From the NCBI RefSeq assembly GCF_000221045.1, contig NC_015856.1, positions 2,114,687 through 2,178,686 of the forward strand: a stretch of 64,000 nt of DNA, given 5' to 3'. This DNA is from Collimonas fungivorans Ter331 (GTDB lineage: Bacteria; Pseudomonadota; Gammaproteobacteria; Burkholderiales; Burkholderiaceae_D). The notes under the pieces were generated by a model that did not search any database, was not told the DNA's origin, and worked only from the letters and a program-made list of their open reading frames with translations. This document shows positions 17,050-26,250 of the stretch, piece by piece; the stretch's first letter is position 1; each line of letters begins with the position of its first letter. Both the position numbers and the translations under genes were made by a program.

Positions 17050-17940
17050 ATGGAAATTCTGCTGCAACTCGTCTTCAGCGGCATCGCGCTAGGCATGATC
17101 TACGCGGTGATCGCTTTCGGTTATCAACTCACGTTCGCCACTTCCGGCACTCTCAATTTCGGCCAGGGCGAGGCATTGATGCTGGGCGCGCTGGTGGGCC
17201 TCAGCCTGGTCGGCAACATCCATGGCGGCCCTTACCTGAATTACTGGCTGATGATTCCGGTGGTGATCGTGTTCGGCGCGCTGCAAGGCGCCGTGGTGGA
17301 ATGGATCGGCGTGCGCCCGGCGCTCAAGATCAAGTCGGAATTCGGCTGGATCATGTCGACCATTGCGCTGGCGATCATTTTCAAGAACGTCGCCGAAAAC
17401 ATCTGGGGCAAGGATGACCTGACTTTCCCTTCGCCCTTGTCGTCGACCCCGTTCCAGGTATTCGGCGCCAATGTCCAGCCGATGCAAGTGGTGGTGGTGC
17501 TGGGCGCGCTGGCGATGATGCTGGCGGTCGAATTCTTCAACCGCAAATCGATTTACGGCAAGGCAGTGGTGGCAACCTCGAACGATCGCGACGCCGCCGG
17601 CCTGATGGGCATCAACACCAGCATGGTGATCACTTTTTCTTACGCCTTGTCCTCTGCCACCGCGGCGTTTGCCGGGGTGCTGGTGGCGCCGCTGACCCTG
17701 ACCGGTGCGACGATGGGCGCGGCGCTGGGCCTGAAAGCCTTCGCGGTGGCGATTATCGGCGGCCTGACTTCGGGCATGGGAGCGGTGGTCGGCGGCCTGA
17801 TCCTCGGCATCGCCGAGACGCTGACCGGGTTTTACATCTCGACCGGCTACAAGGAAGTGCCCGGCCTGGTGCTGTTGCTGCTGGTGCTGGCCGTCAAGCC
17901 GGCCGGCCTGTTCGGCAAGACAGCCATCAAGAAGGTGTGA
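17050..17940 (+). CDS. livH: Branched-chain amino acid ABC transporter permease LivH
   Basis: 296-aa inner-membrane permease. The family start MEILLQLVFSGIALGMIYAVIAFGYQL was used to pick 17050; an in-frame ATG at 17020 adds ten residues and neither has a strong ribosome site. About eight membrane helices, with GTLNFGQGEALMLGA early and the cytoplasmic coupling loop GLMGINTSMVI in the middle. It is 156 bp after livK and overlaps the next gene by 4 bp (GTGA). Confidence 0.92.
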   Translation: MEILLQLVFSGIALGMIYAVIAFGYQLTFATSGTLNFGQGEALMLGALVGLSLVGNIHGGPYLNYWLMIPVVIVFGALQGAVVEWIGVRPALKIKSEFGWIMSTIALAIIFKNVAENIWGKDDLTFPSPLSSTPFQVFGANVQPMQVVVVLGALAMMLAVEFFNRKSIYGKAVVATSNDRDAAGLMGINTSMVITFSYALSSATAAFAGVLVAPLTLTGATMGAALGLKAFAVAIIGGLTSGMGAVVGGLILGIAETLTGFYISTGYKEVPGLVLLLLVLAVKPAGLFGKTAIKKV

Positions 17941-19928
17941 ATATGAATAAAAAGCTATTTGCACTGGCGGTAGCCGGCATCCTGCTGCTGCTGGCGTTTC
18001 CGCAGGTTTTTCCGAATCCGTATTACATCCACCTGGCCGAAACCATCTTGATCTACGCCATCCTGCTGTTCGGCCTGGACATCGTGGTCGGCTACACCGG
18101 CCAGGTGTCGCTGGGGCACGCCGGCCTGTTCGGCATCGGCTCCTACACCACCGGCGTGCTGGTGTTCAAGCTTGGCTGGCCGTTCCTGATCGCGGCCCCG
18201 GCCAGCCTGGCGGTGACAGCCATCTTCGGCGCCGTCCTGGCGCTGCCCGCGCTGCGGGTGACCGGGCCTTACCTGGCCATGGTGACGCTGGCGTTCGGCA
18301 CCATCATCCAGATCCTGATCAATGAAATGAGCTTCCTGACGGAAGGGCCGATGGGGATCAAGCTGAACAAGCCGAGTTTCTTCGGCCATCGCCTCGACGA
18401 GGTGGAGTATTTCTACCTGGTGGCGGCGCTGATGGTGCTGTCGCTGATCGTCGTGCACCGGATCGTCAAGTCGCACCTGGGGCGCGCCTTCCAGGCGCTG
18501 CGCGACAGCCCGATCGCTTCCGATTGCATGGGCGTCTCGGTGTATCGCTACAAGGTCTATGCGTTCGTGATCAGCGCTGCGCTGGCTGGCCTGGCGGGGA
18601 GCCTGTATGCTTATTCGGAAGAATACATTTCGCCGAATACCTATAATTTCGAGCTGACCATCCTGTTCCTGCTGGCGGTCATCATGGGCGGCCGCAAGAG
18701 CCGCACCGGCTCGCTGATCGGCGCCCTGATCGTGGTCATGCTGCCGAGCCTGCTGGCAGACATTGAACTGTTCCGCCAGATCGCCACGGTGGCTGCCGTG
18801 GTCGCCGTGCTGGCGACGGCCTTCCTGTTATGGAAAAAACGCAAGACCCTGCGCGAGGTAGCGGTGCCGGTGGTGGCGACGGTCGGCATGGCGGTGTTTT
18901 CCTATAAGCTGGAAAACATCACCGACTGGCGTCTGACGGTATTCGGACTGATGACGCTGTTCGTGGTGTATTACCTGCAGGACGGCATCGTCGGTTTCGC
19001 CCGCGGCCTGCTGGGCCAGAGAGTGCTTGTCCGCAGCGAACCGGCAAGCGTCGCCGCCAGCCCTGAGCGCGCCTGGGCTTCGGTCGGCGGCAGCGTTGCC
19101 GCCGGCGCTACCTTGTTGAGCGGACAGAAGATATTGATGCAGTTTGGCGGCCTCAAGGCGCTCAACGAAGTCAACCTGGATATCGTCAAAGGCAGCGTGC
19201 ATGGCTTGATCGGCCCCAACGGTTCGGGCAAGAGCACCATGATGAACGTGCTGACCGGCATCTACAAGCCGACCGCCGGCAAGGTCGAGTTCAACGGCAA
19301 GACCATTTCCGGTTCGACGCCGGCGGCGATTGCGCTGGGCGGCGTGGCCCGCACTTTCCAGAACGTGCAGTTGTTCGGCGAAATGAGCGCCACCGAAAAC
19401 GTGCTGGTCGGCCTGCATCACACCTTCCGCAGCAATGTGCTGGACGTGATCTTCCACACCCCGCGCTACCGGCGCGAGGAACTGGCGGCACGGGCGCGCG
19501 CCGCCAGCATCCTGCAGTTTGTCGGACTGAGCGGACTGGCCGCGGAGGAGGCGCGCAACCTGCCTTACGGCAAGCAGCGCCTGCTGGAGATCGGCCGCGC
19601 GCTCGGGCTGAATCCGGAACTGCTGCTGCTGGACGAACCAGCGGCGGGCCTGACTGCGCCCGACATCAAGGAACTGATCGCGATCATCCACAAGATCCGG
19701 CAGCATGGCATCACCATCATCCTGATCGAGCATCACATGGATGTCGTCATGTCGATTTCGGATACCGTGACGGTGCTGGATTTCGGCCAGAAAATCGCCG
19801 AAGGCAAGCCGGCCGCGGTGCAAAGCGATCCCAAGGTGATCGAAGCCTATCTCGGCGGCAGCGTCGGTGAAGCAGCCGATCATGGCGCCGAGGGCGCGCC
19901 GTCAACTTCCAACGCAGCGGGGTCATAA
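17937..19928 (+). CDS. Fused branched-chain amino acid permease-ATPase LivM-LivG
   Basis: 663-aa fusion of the second permease and the first ATPase of the Liv transporter. Residues 1 to about 300 are a LivM-type permease (LDIVVGYTGQVSLGHAGLFG, ALRDSPIASDCMGVSVYRYK); two further hydrophobic segments link to an ABC domain from about residue 395: Walker A GPNGSGKST near 426, LivG-type signature LPYGKQRLLEIGRAL, Walker B LLLLDEPAAGL, and the switch His in IEHHMD. The GTG start overlaps the livH stop; ATG at 17943 is the alternative. There is no stop or frameshift at the junction, so the fusion is real in this sequence. Confidence 0.93.
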   Translation: MNMNKKLFALAVAGILLLLAFPQVFPNPYYIHLAETILIYAILLFGLDIVVGYTGQVSLGHAGLFGIGSYTTGVLVFKLGWPFLIAAPASLAVTAIFGAVLALPALRVTGPYLAMVTLAFGTIIQILINEMSFLTEGPMGIKLNKPSFFGHRLDEVEYFYLVAALMVLSLIVVHRIVKSHLGRAFQALRDSPIASDCMGVSVYRYKVYAFVISAALAGLAGSLYAYSEEYISPNTYNFELTILFLLAVIMGGRKSRTGSLIGALIVVMLPSLLADIELFRQIATVAAVVAVLATAFLLWKKRKTLREVAVPVVATVGMAVFSYKLENITDWRLTVFGLMTLFVVYYLQDGIVGFARGLLGQRVLVRSEPASVAASPERAWASVGGSVAAGATLLSGQKILMQFGGLKALNEVNLDIVKGSVHGLIGPNGSGKSTMMNVLTGIYKPTAGKVEFNGKTISGSTPAAIALGGVARTFQNVQLFGEMSATENVLVGLHHTFRSNVLDVIFHTPRYRREELAARARAASILQFVGLSGLAAEEARNLPYGKQRLLEIGRALGLNPELLLLDEPAAGLTAPDIKELIAIIHKIRQHGITIILIEHHMDVVMSISDTVTVLDFGQKIAEGKPAAVQSDPKVIEAYLGGSVGEAADHGAEGAPSTSNAAGS

Positions 19929-19929
19929 G

Positions 19930-20655
19930 ATGCTCTCGATTTCCAATTTGCATGCAGCGTATGGCAAGGTTGAAGTACTGCACGGTATTTCACTGGAGGT
20001 GCCGAAAGGCAAAGTAGTGACGCTGATCGGCTCCAACGGCGCCGGCAAAACCACCACCATGCGCGCCATCTCCGGCATGATCAAGGCCAAGGCCGGCAGC
20101 GTCACCCTGGCCGGGGTCGACGTCACCGGCCTGGCTTCGCACAAGATCGCGCGCGCCGGGCTGGCGCATTCACCGGAAGGACGGCGCGTGTTCGCCACCA
20201 TGAGCGTGGTCGACAATCTGCTGCTGGGCGCATTCCCGCGGTTTACCCGCCTGCGTCCGCGCGGCGACATCAAGCACGACCTGGAGCAGGCGCTGGAACT
20301 GTTTCCGCGCCTGAAGGAACGCCGCAGCCAGCTGGCCGGCACGTTGTCCGGCGGCGAACAGCAGATGCTGGCGATGGCGCGCGCCATCATGCTCAATCCA
20401 GAAGTGATCCTGCTGGACGAGCCGTCGATGGGGCTGGCGCCGATCCTGGTGGAAGAAGTGTTCCGCATCATTTCCCGGCTCAAGGAGCAGGGCGTGACGA
20501 TGCTGCTGGTCGAACAGTTCGCCGCCGCGGCGCTGAATGTCGCCGATTACGGCTACGTGCTGGAGAACGGCAGGATATCGGTGCATGGTCCTGCTGAAAA
20601 ACTGAAAAACGACCCCGCAGTCAAGGCGGCATACCTAGGCGGCGGACAGCATTGA
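19930..20655 (+). CDS. livF: Branched-chain amino acid ABC transporter ATP-binding protein LivF
   Basis: 241-aa ATPase, the second nucleotide-binding subunit of the Liv transporter. Walker A GSNGAGKTT, signature LSGGEQQMLAMARA, Walker B VILLDEPSMGLAP and the switch His-position Gln (LLVEQFA) follow LivF usage. Starts one base after the livMG stop; a longer open frame upstream overlaps livMG and is rejected. Ends the operon; no clear terminator is visible in the next 200 bp. Confidence 0.95.
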   Translation: MLSISNLHAAYGKVEVLHGISLEVPKGKVVTLIGSNGAGKTTTMRAISGMIKAKAGSVTLAGVDVTGLASHKIARAGLAHSPEGRRVFATMSVVDNLLLGAFPRFTRLRPRGDIKHDLEQALELFPRLKERRSQLAGTLSGGEQQMLAMARAIMLNPEVILLDEPSMGLAPILVEEVFRIISRLKEQGVTMLLVEQFAAAALNVADYGYVLENGRISVHGPAEKLKNDPAVKAAYLGGGQH

Positions 20656-20858
20656 TGAACCCCCATTTGTTGATTTTTGGAAATATTTGTTGCGATAAAA
20701 CGTTTAACGACGATTAATAATCATTAAATAGGCACAAAAAATGGCGTTGTGATTGGGGTTTAGTTTTCTACTCTGTTCCGAACGTGAGAATCTGGCAATA
20801 CCGTGATGCAGCGCATGCATAAAGCGGTCAACCATGTTTTCTACTTCGGAGCACTCAA

Positions 20859-21638
20859 ATGAAGCAAGACCACACAATCAGCACCTCCAGCCAGGCAGCG
20901 GCAGGGAATTTCATTCCCTTATCCTTGTCGACCGCCGCGCTGCCTGAACAGCGCCTGCCGTTCACCATTCGCATCGTCAACGACGAGCAGGCCTTGCAGA
21001 AGGCGGTCGGGATCCGCCATGCAGCTTACAGCCGGCACCTGCCCGAGCTGGCGCAAAACCTGCTCCGGTTCGAGCAGGCCGATCTGGCGCAAGATACCAT
21101 CGTGCTGCTGGCGGAGTCGAAGCTGGACGGCTCGTCATTGGGCACCATGCGTATCCAGACCAACAGTTTCCAGTCCTTGGGACTGGAGCAGTCGGTGACA
21201 TTGCCGGACTGGCTGCAGGGCTGCAGCCTGGCGGAGGCGACGCGGCTGGGCGTCATTTCCAGCCAGATCGGCAAGATCGTCAAGACCTTGCTGTTCAAGG
21301 CCTATTTTTTGTATTGCGTCGAACATGGCATCGACTGGATGGTGATTACTGCACGCTCCCCGTTGGACCGGCAATATGACGCCTTGCTGTTCCAGGATGT
21401 CTTTGGGGGGTCGGAATTTATCCCGATGCTGCATGTCGGCAATTTGCCGCACCGTGTCATGGCGTTTGAAGTCGCCACTGCCCGCGAACGCTGGGCTGCC
21501 GCCGGCCATCCGCTGTTCGGGCTGATGTTCGAGATGCAGCATCCTGACCTGATTCTCGAGCAGCCGCCCAATGTGCTGGCGGATCAGTTCGAACTCCGGG
21601 ACAGCCAGGCAGGGGAGCGAGAGGCGCCATTGAAGTAG
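20859..21638 (+). CDS. FeeM-like N-acyl amino acid synthase / GNAT-fold protein
   Basis: 259-aa cytoplasmic protein. After a roughly 35-residue leader, residues 36-210 look like the FeeM/LuxI-related GNAT fold: FTIRIVNDEQALQKAVGIRHAAY, a strand ending LGTMRIQTNS, and the helix region EATRLGVISSQIGKIVKTLLFKA followed by YFLYCVEHGIDWMVITAR. FeeM enzymes join acyl groups from acyl-ACP to amino acids; the N-acyl-tyrosine activity here is untested. A GGAG site precedes the ATG. The GGDEF/EAL gene starts 115 bp further on and may be cotranscribed. Confidence 0.6.
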   Translation: MKQDHTISTSSQAAAGNFIPLSLSTAALPEQRLPFTIRIVNDEQALQKAVGIRHAAYSRHLPELAQNLLRFEQADLAQDTIVLLAESKLDGSSLGTMRIQTNSFQSLGLEQSVTLPDWLQGCSLAEATRLGVISSQIGKIVKTLLFKAYFLYCVEHGIDWMVITARSPLDRQYDALLFQDVFGGSEFIPMLHVGNLPHRVMAFEVATARERWAAAGHPLFGLMFEMQHPDLILEQPPNVLADQFELRDSQAGEREAPLK

Positions 21639-21753
21639 ATGTTTAATCCGGTGTTGCCGAAACCAGATATTGAGAGGGTGTTATTGTTTGTTGTTAAAAG
21701 GAATATTGTCTCTTTTTTACAGTACAGTAGAACCCTCTCACTCTACGGATACG

Positions 21754-24735
21754 ATGTCTATGTGGCTATTTCATGCCGATACGTCGAAAAGCTTTAATCA
21801 CAACCTGAAGCCTCAAGACTGGGCGGTGTTTTATTTTTCGGTCGTATTGGTGCCGGTGCTGGTGATAGTGTTTACGATCGTTGCCTTCGCTACGCTCAAC
21901 AGTCGCTTCGGTCATAGCGATCCGAGCCCGTCGCCGTTCCAGGTGTTGAGCGACCCTGGGCAGCGCTTGCAGCCGGCGCAGGCATTCCAGGCGCTGGCGG
22001 CAATGCCGATGCTGACCTACAGCAGCACGCAATTGCAGGAAACGCCGTTCTGGTTTTCTTTTCTGGTGCCGGCAGCTGCAGATTCGGGACTGACGGAAGT
22101 TGAGCTGCCATCGCGCCATGCACAGCAGGTGAGCTGCTGGGCGGGCGCCGGCGAGCGCCTGCTTGGCACGGCCAGCCGCGACGGAGTCGAAGGCCAGATG
22201 AAAGCCGAAAAAACCGGTTTCATCTTGTCGCTGCAGGCCGCCGCGCTGCCGCTGAACGTGTTGTGCAAGGGCGTTTTTTCCGGCCCCGCGCGCATCTCGG
22301 TGCGGCAATGGACGCGTCCCGATTTTGTACAGTCGCAAAAGGAGTTTTATCGCGGCATAGGTTTGATGGAAGGCGGGCTGCTGACGCTGACCTTGTTCGT
22401 GCTGGTGGCAGCATTGATCAACCGCGAATGGATGTACGTCTTGTTTGCGGTGTGGCTGCTGGGGAATCTGCGGCTTGGCGCCAATGCCATGGGCTGGGAT
22501 GTGCACTGGCTGATATGGACTATCCCGAATCAATGGCTGCCTTGGGTGCGCAAGCTGACGTTCGCTACCTACTACATCGTCACCTTCACCTTGTTCGGCC
22601 GCCTGTTCCAGAATGAACTGAAGCAGATCGGCTTCGTTTTCCTGCAAAACGTATTGCGCTGGATGGGGCTGGTGCTGCTGGTGGCCGCCATGCTGCTGTC
22701 GTACCAGCATTTTCTTCCGGTGCTATGGTGCTGGACCGTGGTCGGCATCGTGATCCTGGTGTTCCTGCTGGCGCGCATCGTCTGGAAGGCGCGCACCCGC
22801 GCGGCGCTGTGGTATTGCGCGTCGATGTTCGTGGTGTTGTTTACGCGGATCGACGAGGTTGTCGCCGCTGCGTTCGGCATCAAGACCCTGGATGAAGTGC
22901 CGAACAATGTGATCGTGGCTTTGCTGTCGAGCCTGATGGCGTCGTTTGCCTTTGCTGAACAGATGCGCGCCGGCAAACGCGAACTGGCGATGGTCCAGGC
23001 CGAATTGCGGACTACTTATGAAGTCACGCCGGTGGGTTTGTTTACCCTGGCCGCCGACGGCAGTTTCTTGCGCACCAATCCCGCCCTGGAAAAAATCCTG
23101 GGCCATGATCCCGGCGCCGAGTCGGTGAAAAAATTTGATGATTATTTTGAAGCCGGCGCCCGCGAAAAACTGCTGCGCATCGGTTCCGGCAGCAGCGGCA
23201 ACGAAGCGGAATTGCGCGGCGTCGCCGATGCCAGCGGCCGCAGCAATTTTTACCTGGTGACTGCCACTTTCGCCAACGGCCGTATCGAAGGTTCCTTGCA
23301 AGACATTACCGACCGTTCCCAGGCGATCGAACGCTTGCGGTTTTTTGCCGAGCACGATCCGTTGACCGGCGTCCTCAACCGGCGCGGCATCGAAATCATG
23401 CTGGAGCAGGCGATCGAGCGCCAGGCCGGCGACCGGCCGCTGGCATTGGCCTATCTTGACCTCGACCGCTTCAAGCTGATCAACGACCTGTTCGGCCACC
23501 AGTCGGGCGACGAAGTACTGAAGCAACTGTGTTTCCGGGTGCAGCAGCTGCTCGGCGGCGATTGCCATATCGGCCGCATCGGCGGCGACGAATTCATCTT
23601 GCTGTTCCAGGATGTCGAGATTGGCGCGGCGACTGCCATCTGCGGCAACATCATCCAGAAAATCAGCTATCAGTCGTACAATATCGGCGCTCGCGCGTTC
23701 CAGGTAAAAGGCTCGATAGGACTGATTGAAGTCGATGCCGGCATGCGGGTGCAGGACGCCATCTCCGCCGCCGACCGCGCCTGCCGGGAAGCCAAGAAAG
23801 CGCACAACGAACATATCGTGGTGTACCCGAAGAATGCGCCGGTATTCCGCGAGCGGCTGGAAGAACTGAGCCTGATCGAAAGGCTGGGCGGCGAATTCCT
23901 GCCGGCCGGCCTGTTTGTCGAAATGCAGCCGATCATGTCGTTGCGCGAACCGGAAGCTTCGCTCAATTTCGAAGTGCTGCTGCGGCTGCGCGACGCCGAC
24001 AACAAGGTGGTGCCGGCCACCAAGGTGATCGCGGCGGCGGAAGAAAACGGCAACATCGCCGTGATCGACCGCTGGGTCATGAGCACGGTGCTGGAATGGC
24101 TGGCGCAGCACCAGGCGCAACTGCCGCTGACAAAGTTCGTCTGCGTGAATTTGAGCGGGGCTTCGCTCAACGATGAGAAATTCATCCAGGATATCTTCGT
24201 GATCCTGGCCCGCCATCCGCAAGTGGTGCCGATGCTGTGCATTGAAATCACGGAAAGCGTGGCGCTGCACGACCTCGAACACACCAGCCGCATCATCCAG
24301 CGTTTGCAGGCCTTGGGAGCCAAGATCGCACTGGACGACTTCGGCGCCGGTTATACCTCGTTTACCTACCTGAAGAGCTTGTCGGCGGACGCCTTGAAGA
24401 TAGACGGTGCGTTCATTCAAAGCATGAACACGCATCCAGCCAACGAAGCGATCGTCGAAGCCATCGTCGAACTGGCGCGCAACCTGGGCATGAAGAGCAT
24501 CGCCGAATGGGTGGAAGACTGCGCCATGATCGAAGCATTGGCGAAATTGGGCGTCGACTACGTGCAGGGTTATATCGTGGCCAAGCCGCAGTCGCCGCAG
24601 GCGATACTGGAAGCCAGTTCCGCCGCCAGCTTCATCACCGATCCGGCCTTGGCGCGTTTTGTGGCGAGCCGGCGCGTCGATGGCCGCCCTTGGGTGGGAG
24701 CGGGGGATGACTTGCCGCCCGCAGGATTGCATTAA
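21754..24735 (+). CDS. Membrane diguanylate cyclase/phosphodiesterase (7TM-PAS-GGDEF-EAL)
   Basis: 993 aa from ATG 21754 (an open frame reaches back to 21670). Layout: N-terminal helix and periplasmic domain (to about 230), a bundle of about seven helices (about 235-405) like 7TMR-DISM receptors, PAS (about 430-530), GGDEF and EAL. The cyclase signature is intact (IGGDEF at about residue 609-614). The phosphodiesterase has EVL instead of EAL at residue 740, but EITES, LDDFGAGYTS, KIDGAF and YVQGY keep the metal and substrate ligands, so it is probably active. Controls cellular c-di-GMP; the input signal is unknown. Confidence 0.88.
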   Translation: MSMWLFHADTSKSFNHNLKPQDWAVFYFSVVLVPVLVIVFTIVAFATLNSRFGHSDPSPSPFQVLSDPGQRLQPAQAFQALAAMPMLTYSSTQLQETPFWFSFLVPAAADSGLTEVELPSRHAQQVSCWAGAGERLLGTASRDGVEGQMKAEKTGFILSLQAAALPLNVLCKGVFSGPARISVRQWTRPDFVQSQKEFYRGIGLMEGGLLTLTLFVLVAALINREWMYVLFAVWLLGNLRLGANAMGWDVHWLIWTIPNQWLPWVRKLTFATYYIVTFTLFGRLFQNELKQIGFVFLQNVLRWMGLVLLVAAMLLSYQHFLPVLWCWTVVGIVILVFLLARIVWKARTRAALWYCASMFVVLFTRIDEVVAAAFGIKTLDEVPNNVIVALLSSLMASFAFAEQMRAGKRELAMVQAELRTTYEVTPVGLFTLAADGSFLRTNPALEKILGHDPGAESVKKFDDYFEAGAREKLLRIGSGSSGNEAELRGVADASGRSNFYLVTATFANGRIEGSLQDITDRSQAIERLRFFAEHDPLTGVLNRRGIEIMLEQAIERQAGDRPLALAYLDLDRFKLINDLFGHQSGDEVLKQLCFRVQQLLGGDCHIGRIGGDEFILLFQDVEIGAATAICGNIIQKISYQSYNIGARAFQVKGSIGLIEVDAGMRVQDAISAADRACREAKKAHNEHIVVYPKNAPVFRERLEELSLIERLGGEFLPAGLFVEMQPIMSLREPEASLNFEVLLRLRDADNKVVPATKVIAAAEENGNIAVIDRWVMSTVLEWLAQHQAQLPLTKFVCVNLSGASLNDEKFIQDIFVILARHPQVVPMLCIEITESVALHDLEHTSRIIQRLQALGAKIALDDFGAGYTSFTYLKSLSADALKIDGAFIQSMNTHPANEAIVEAIVELARNLGMKSIAEWVEDCAMIEALAKLGVDYVQGYIVAKPQSPQAILEASSAASFITDPALARFVASRRVDGRPWVGAGDDLPPAGLH

Positions 24736-24789
24736 GGTCCCGCTAGCGCTGTGGAAGCGATGGTATGATTTCGATTTCATGACGTATTT

Positions 24790-25389
24790 ATGAACGCTGC
24801 AATTTCCGGTTTTTCCCTCGGTCTTTCGCTTATCCTCGCAATCGGCGCACAAAATGCCTTTGTCCTCAAGCAGGGGCTCAAGCGCGAACACGTTTTCCTG
24901 GTCTGCCTGACATGCGCCGCTTCCGATGCCATCCTGATCCTGCTGGGCGTGATGGGGCTGGGCATCATCATCGAACAGGCGCCATGGCTGATGCCCGTCA
25001 TGCGCTACGGCGGTGCCGCTTTCCTGCTGGCGTACGGCGCCAGGAGCTTTATCACTGCCTGGCGTTCGTCGGACGTGCTGCTGCAAGCCGAACATGTCAA
25101 AGGCGCTTTGCTGCCGACCTTGCTGACCTGCGCCGCGCTGACCTGGCTCAATCCGCACGTCTACCTGGATACGGTGCTGCTGATCGGCTCGATCTCGACC
25201 CAGTTTCCCGGCCAGAGAGGTTTATTCGCCGCCGGTGCGATGCTGTCTTCGTTCGTCTTCTTTTTCTCGCTGGGTTATGCCGCCGCCTGGCTCAGGCCGA
25301 TTTTTGCCAAGCCGGTCTCGTGGCGCATCCTGGAAGTTGTCGTCGGCATCACGATGTGGGCAATCGCCTATAAGCTGCTGAGTGAATAA
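24790..25389 (+). CDS. argO: LysE/ArgO family amino acid exporter
   Basis: 199-aa inner-membrane protein with about six helices and normal family length. The start FSLGLSLILAIGAQNAFVLKQGLKREH is the ArgO/LysE hallmark, and LTWLNPHVYLDTVLLIG gives the conserved Asn-Pro of helix 4. E. coli ArgO exports arginine and Corynebacterium LysE exports lysine; which one this protein moves is not decidable. A TATGAT -10-like box lies about 25 bp upstream. No ArgP regulator is next to it. Confidence 0.88.
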   Translation: MNAAISGFSLGLSLILAIGAQNAFVLKQGLKREHVFLVCLTCAASDAILILLGVMGLGIIIEQAPWLMPVMRYGGAAFLLAYGARSFITAWRSSDVLLQAEHVKGALLPTLLTCAALTWLNPHVYLDTVLLIGSISTQFPGQRGLFAAGAMLSSFVFFFSLGYAAAWLRPIFAKPVSWRILEVVVGITMWAIAYKLLSE

Positions 25390-25478
25390 GGCGCCCAGCC
25401 TGTCGGGCCGCCCGGGCAGGTAAAATAGCGGCTGGCGGCTGGATTGCGCCATTTATTCATTAGCGAACCGAGAACCTC

Positions 25479-25790
25479 ATGAGCGTGACACTGAAACACA
25501 TCGTATTCTGGAAACTGAAAGAACATGCCGAAGGCGCCGACAAGGCCAGCAATGCACGGCAGCTGAAAACCCTGCTGGACAGCTGCGCCGGTATCGTACC
25601 GGGCATGCTCAGGTTCGAAGCGGCGATTGCCCAGCCTGGGCTGGAGGCGACTTACGACGTGGTGCTCAATTCTGAATTCGCTTCGGCGGCGGCGCTGGAG
25701 GCTTACCAGAATCACCCGGCGCACCTGGCGATCAAGCCGTTTTTCGGCGCGGTGCGGGAGTCGCGCCAGTGCATGGATTACTTTAGCTGA
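25479..25790 (+). CDS. Dabb (stress-responsive A/B barrel) domain protein
   Basis: 103 aa forming one Dabb ferredoxin-like barrel: MSVTLKHIVFWKLKE at the start, then IVPGMLRFEAAIAQPGLEATYDVVLNSEF, and HPAHLAIKPFFGAVRESRQCMDYF at the end. Family members dimerise; some are enzymes, most have no assigned role. The thioesterase gene begins 8 bp later, so the two are probably one transcript. Confidence 0.88.
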   Translation: MSVTLKHIVFWKLKEHAEGADKASNARQLKTLLDSCAGIVPGMLRFEAAIAQPGLEATYDVVLNSEFASAAALEAYQNHPAHLAIKPFFGAVRESRQCMDYFS

Positions 25791-25798
25791 CTGCGGCC

Positions 25799-26227
25799 AT
25801 GTTTCCTTCCCATATTTTTCCTATCGATAATCCCTTCCTGACCTACCTCGGCGTCGAGTTCGTCGAGATGGGCGAGGGCGCGGCCGAACTGGCTTTGACT
25901 TTGCAGCCGCACCACATGAACAGCTGGCAGGTCACCCATGGCGGCGTGTCGATGACCATGCTGGATGTGGTCATGGCGCTGGCCGGCCGTTCCCTCTATC
26001 CGCAAGCCGAAGCGGCGGTCACGGTGGAAATGAAAACCAGTTTCCTGCAGCCGGCCGGGCAAACCGGCGCGCGCATCGTCGCCAAGGGCCGCGCCTTCCA
26101 CCGTTCCACCACCATGTGTTTCTGCGACGCCGAACTGTGGCACGGCGACCATCTGGTGGCCAAGGCAATGGGCACATTCAAATATCTCAGGCATCACCGG
26201 GCCGCGCTGAAAATCAAGCCGGGCTGA
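25799..26227 (+). CDS. PaaI-family hotdog-fold thioesterase
   Basis: 142-aa hotdog domain of the acyl-CoA thioesterase class. The central helix carries VTHGGVSMTMLDVVMALAG, with the HGG and the acidic Asp used for catalysis in PaaI-type enzymes, and the strand AAVTVEMKTSFLQPA follows. Substrate unknown. It sits between the Dabb gene (8 bp) and a GNAT gene (23 bp) on the same strand, so the three form a likely operon. Confidence 0.88.
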   Translation: MFPSHIFPIDNPFLTYLGVEFVEMGEGAAELALTLQPHHMNSWQVTHGGVSMTMLDVVMALAGRSLYPQAEAAVTVEMKTSFLQPAGQTGARIVAKGRAFHRSTTMCFCDAELWHGDHLVAKAMGTFKYLRHHRAALKIKPG

Positions 26228-26250
26228 GCCAGCAACTTAGAAGAGACAAC

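Noticed and set aside
22723-25158. 811-codon open frame on the minus strand
   Set aside because: It runs antisense to the GGDEF/EAL gene and the ArgO gene; the residues are His/Gln/Asp-rich as expected for the mirror of GC-biased codons, and it crosses two real genes.
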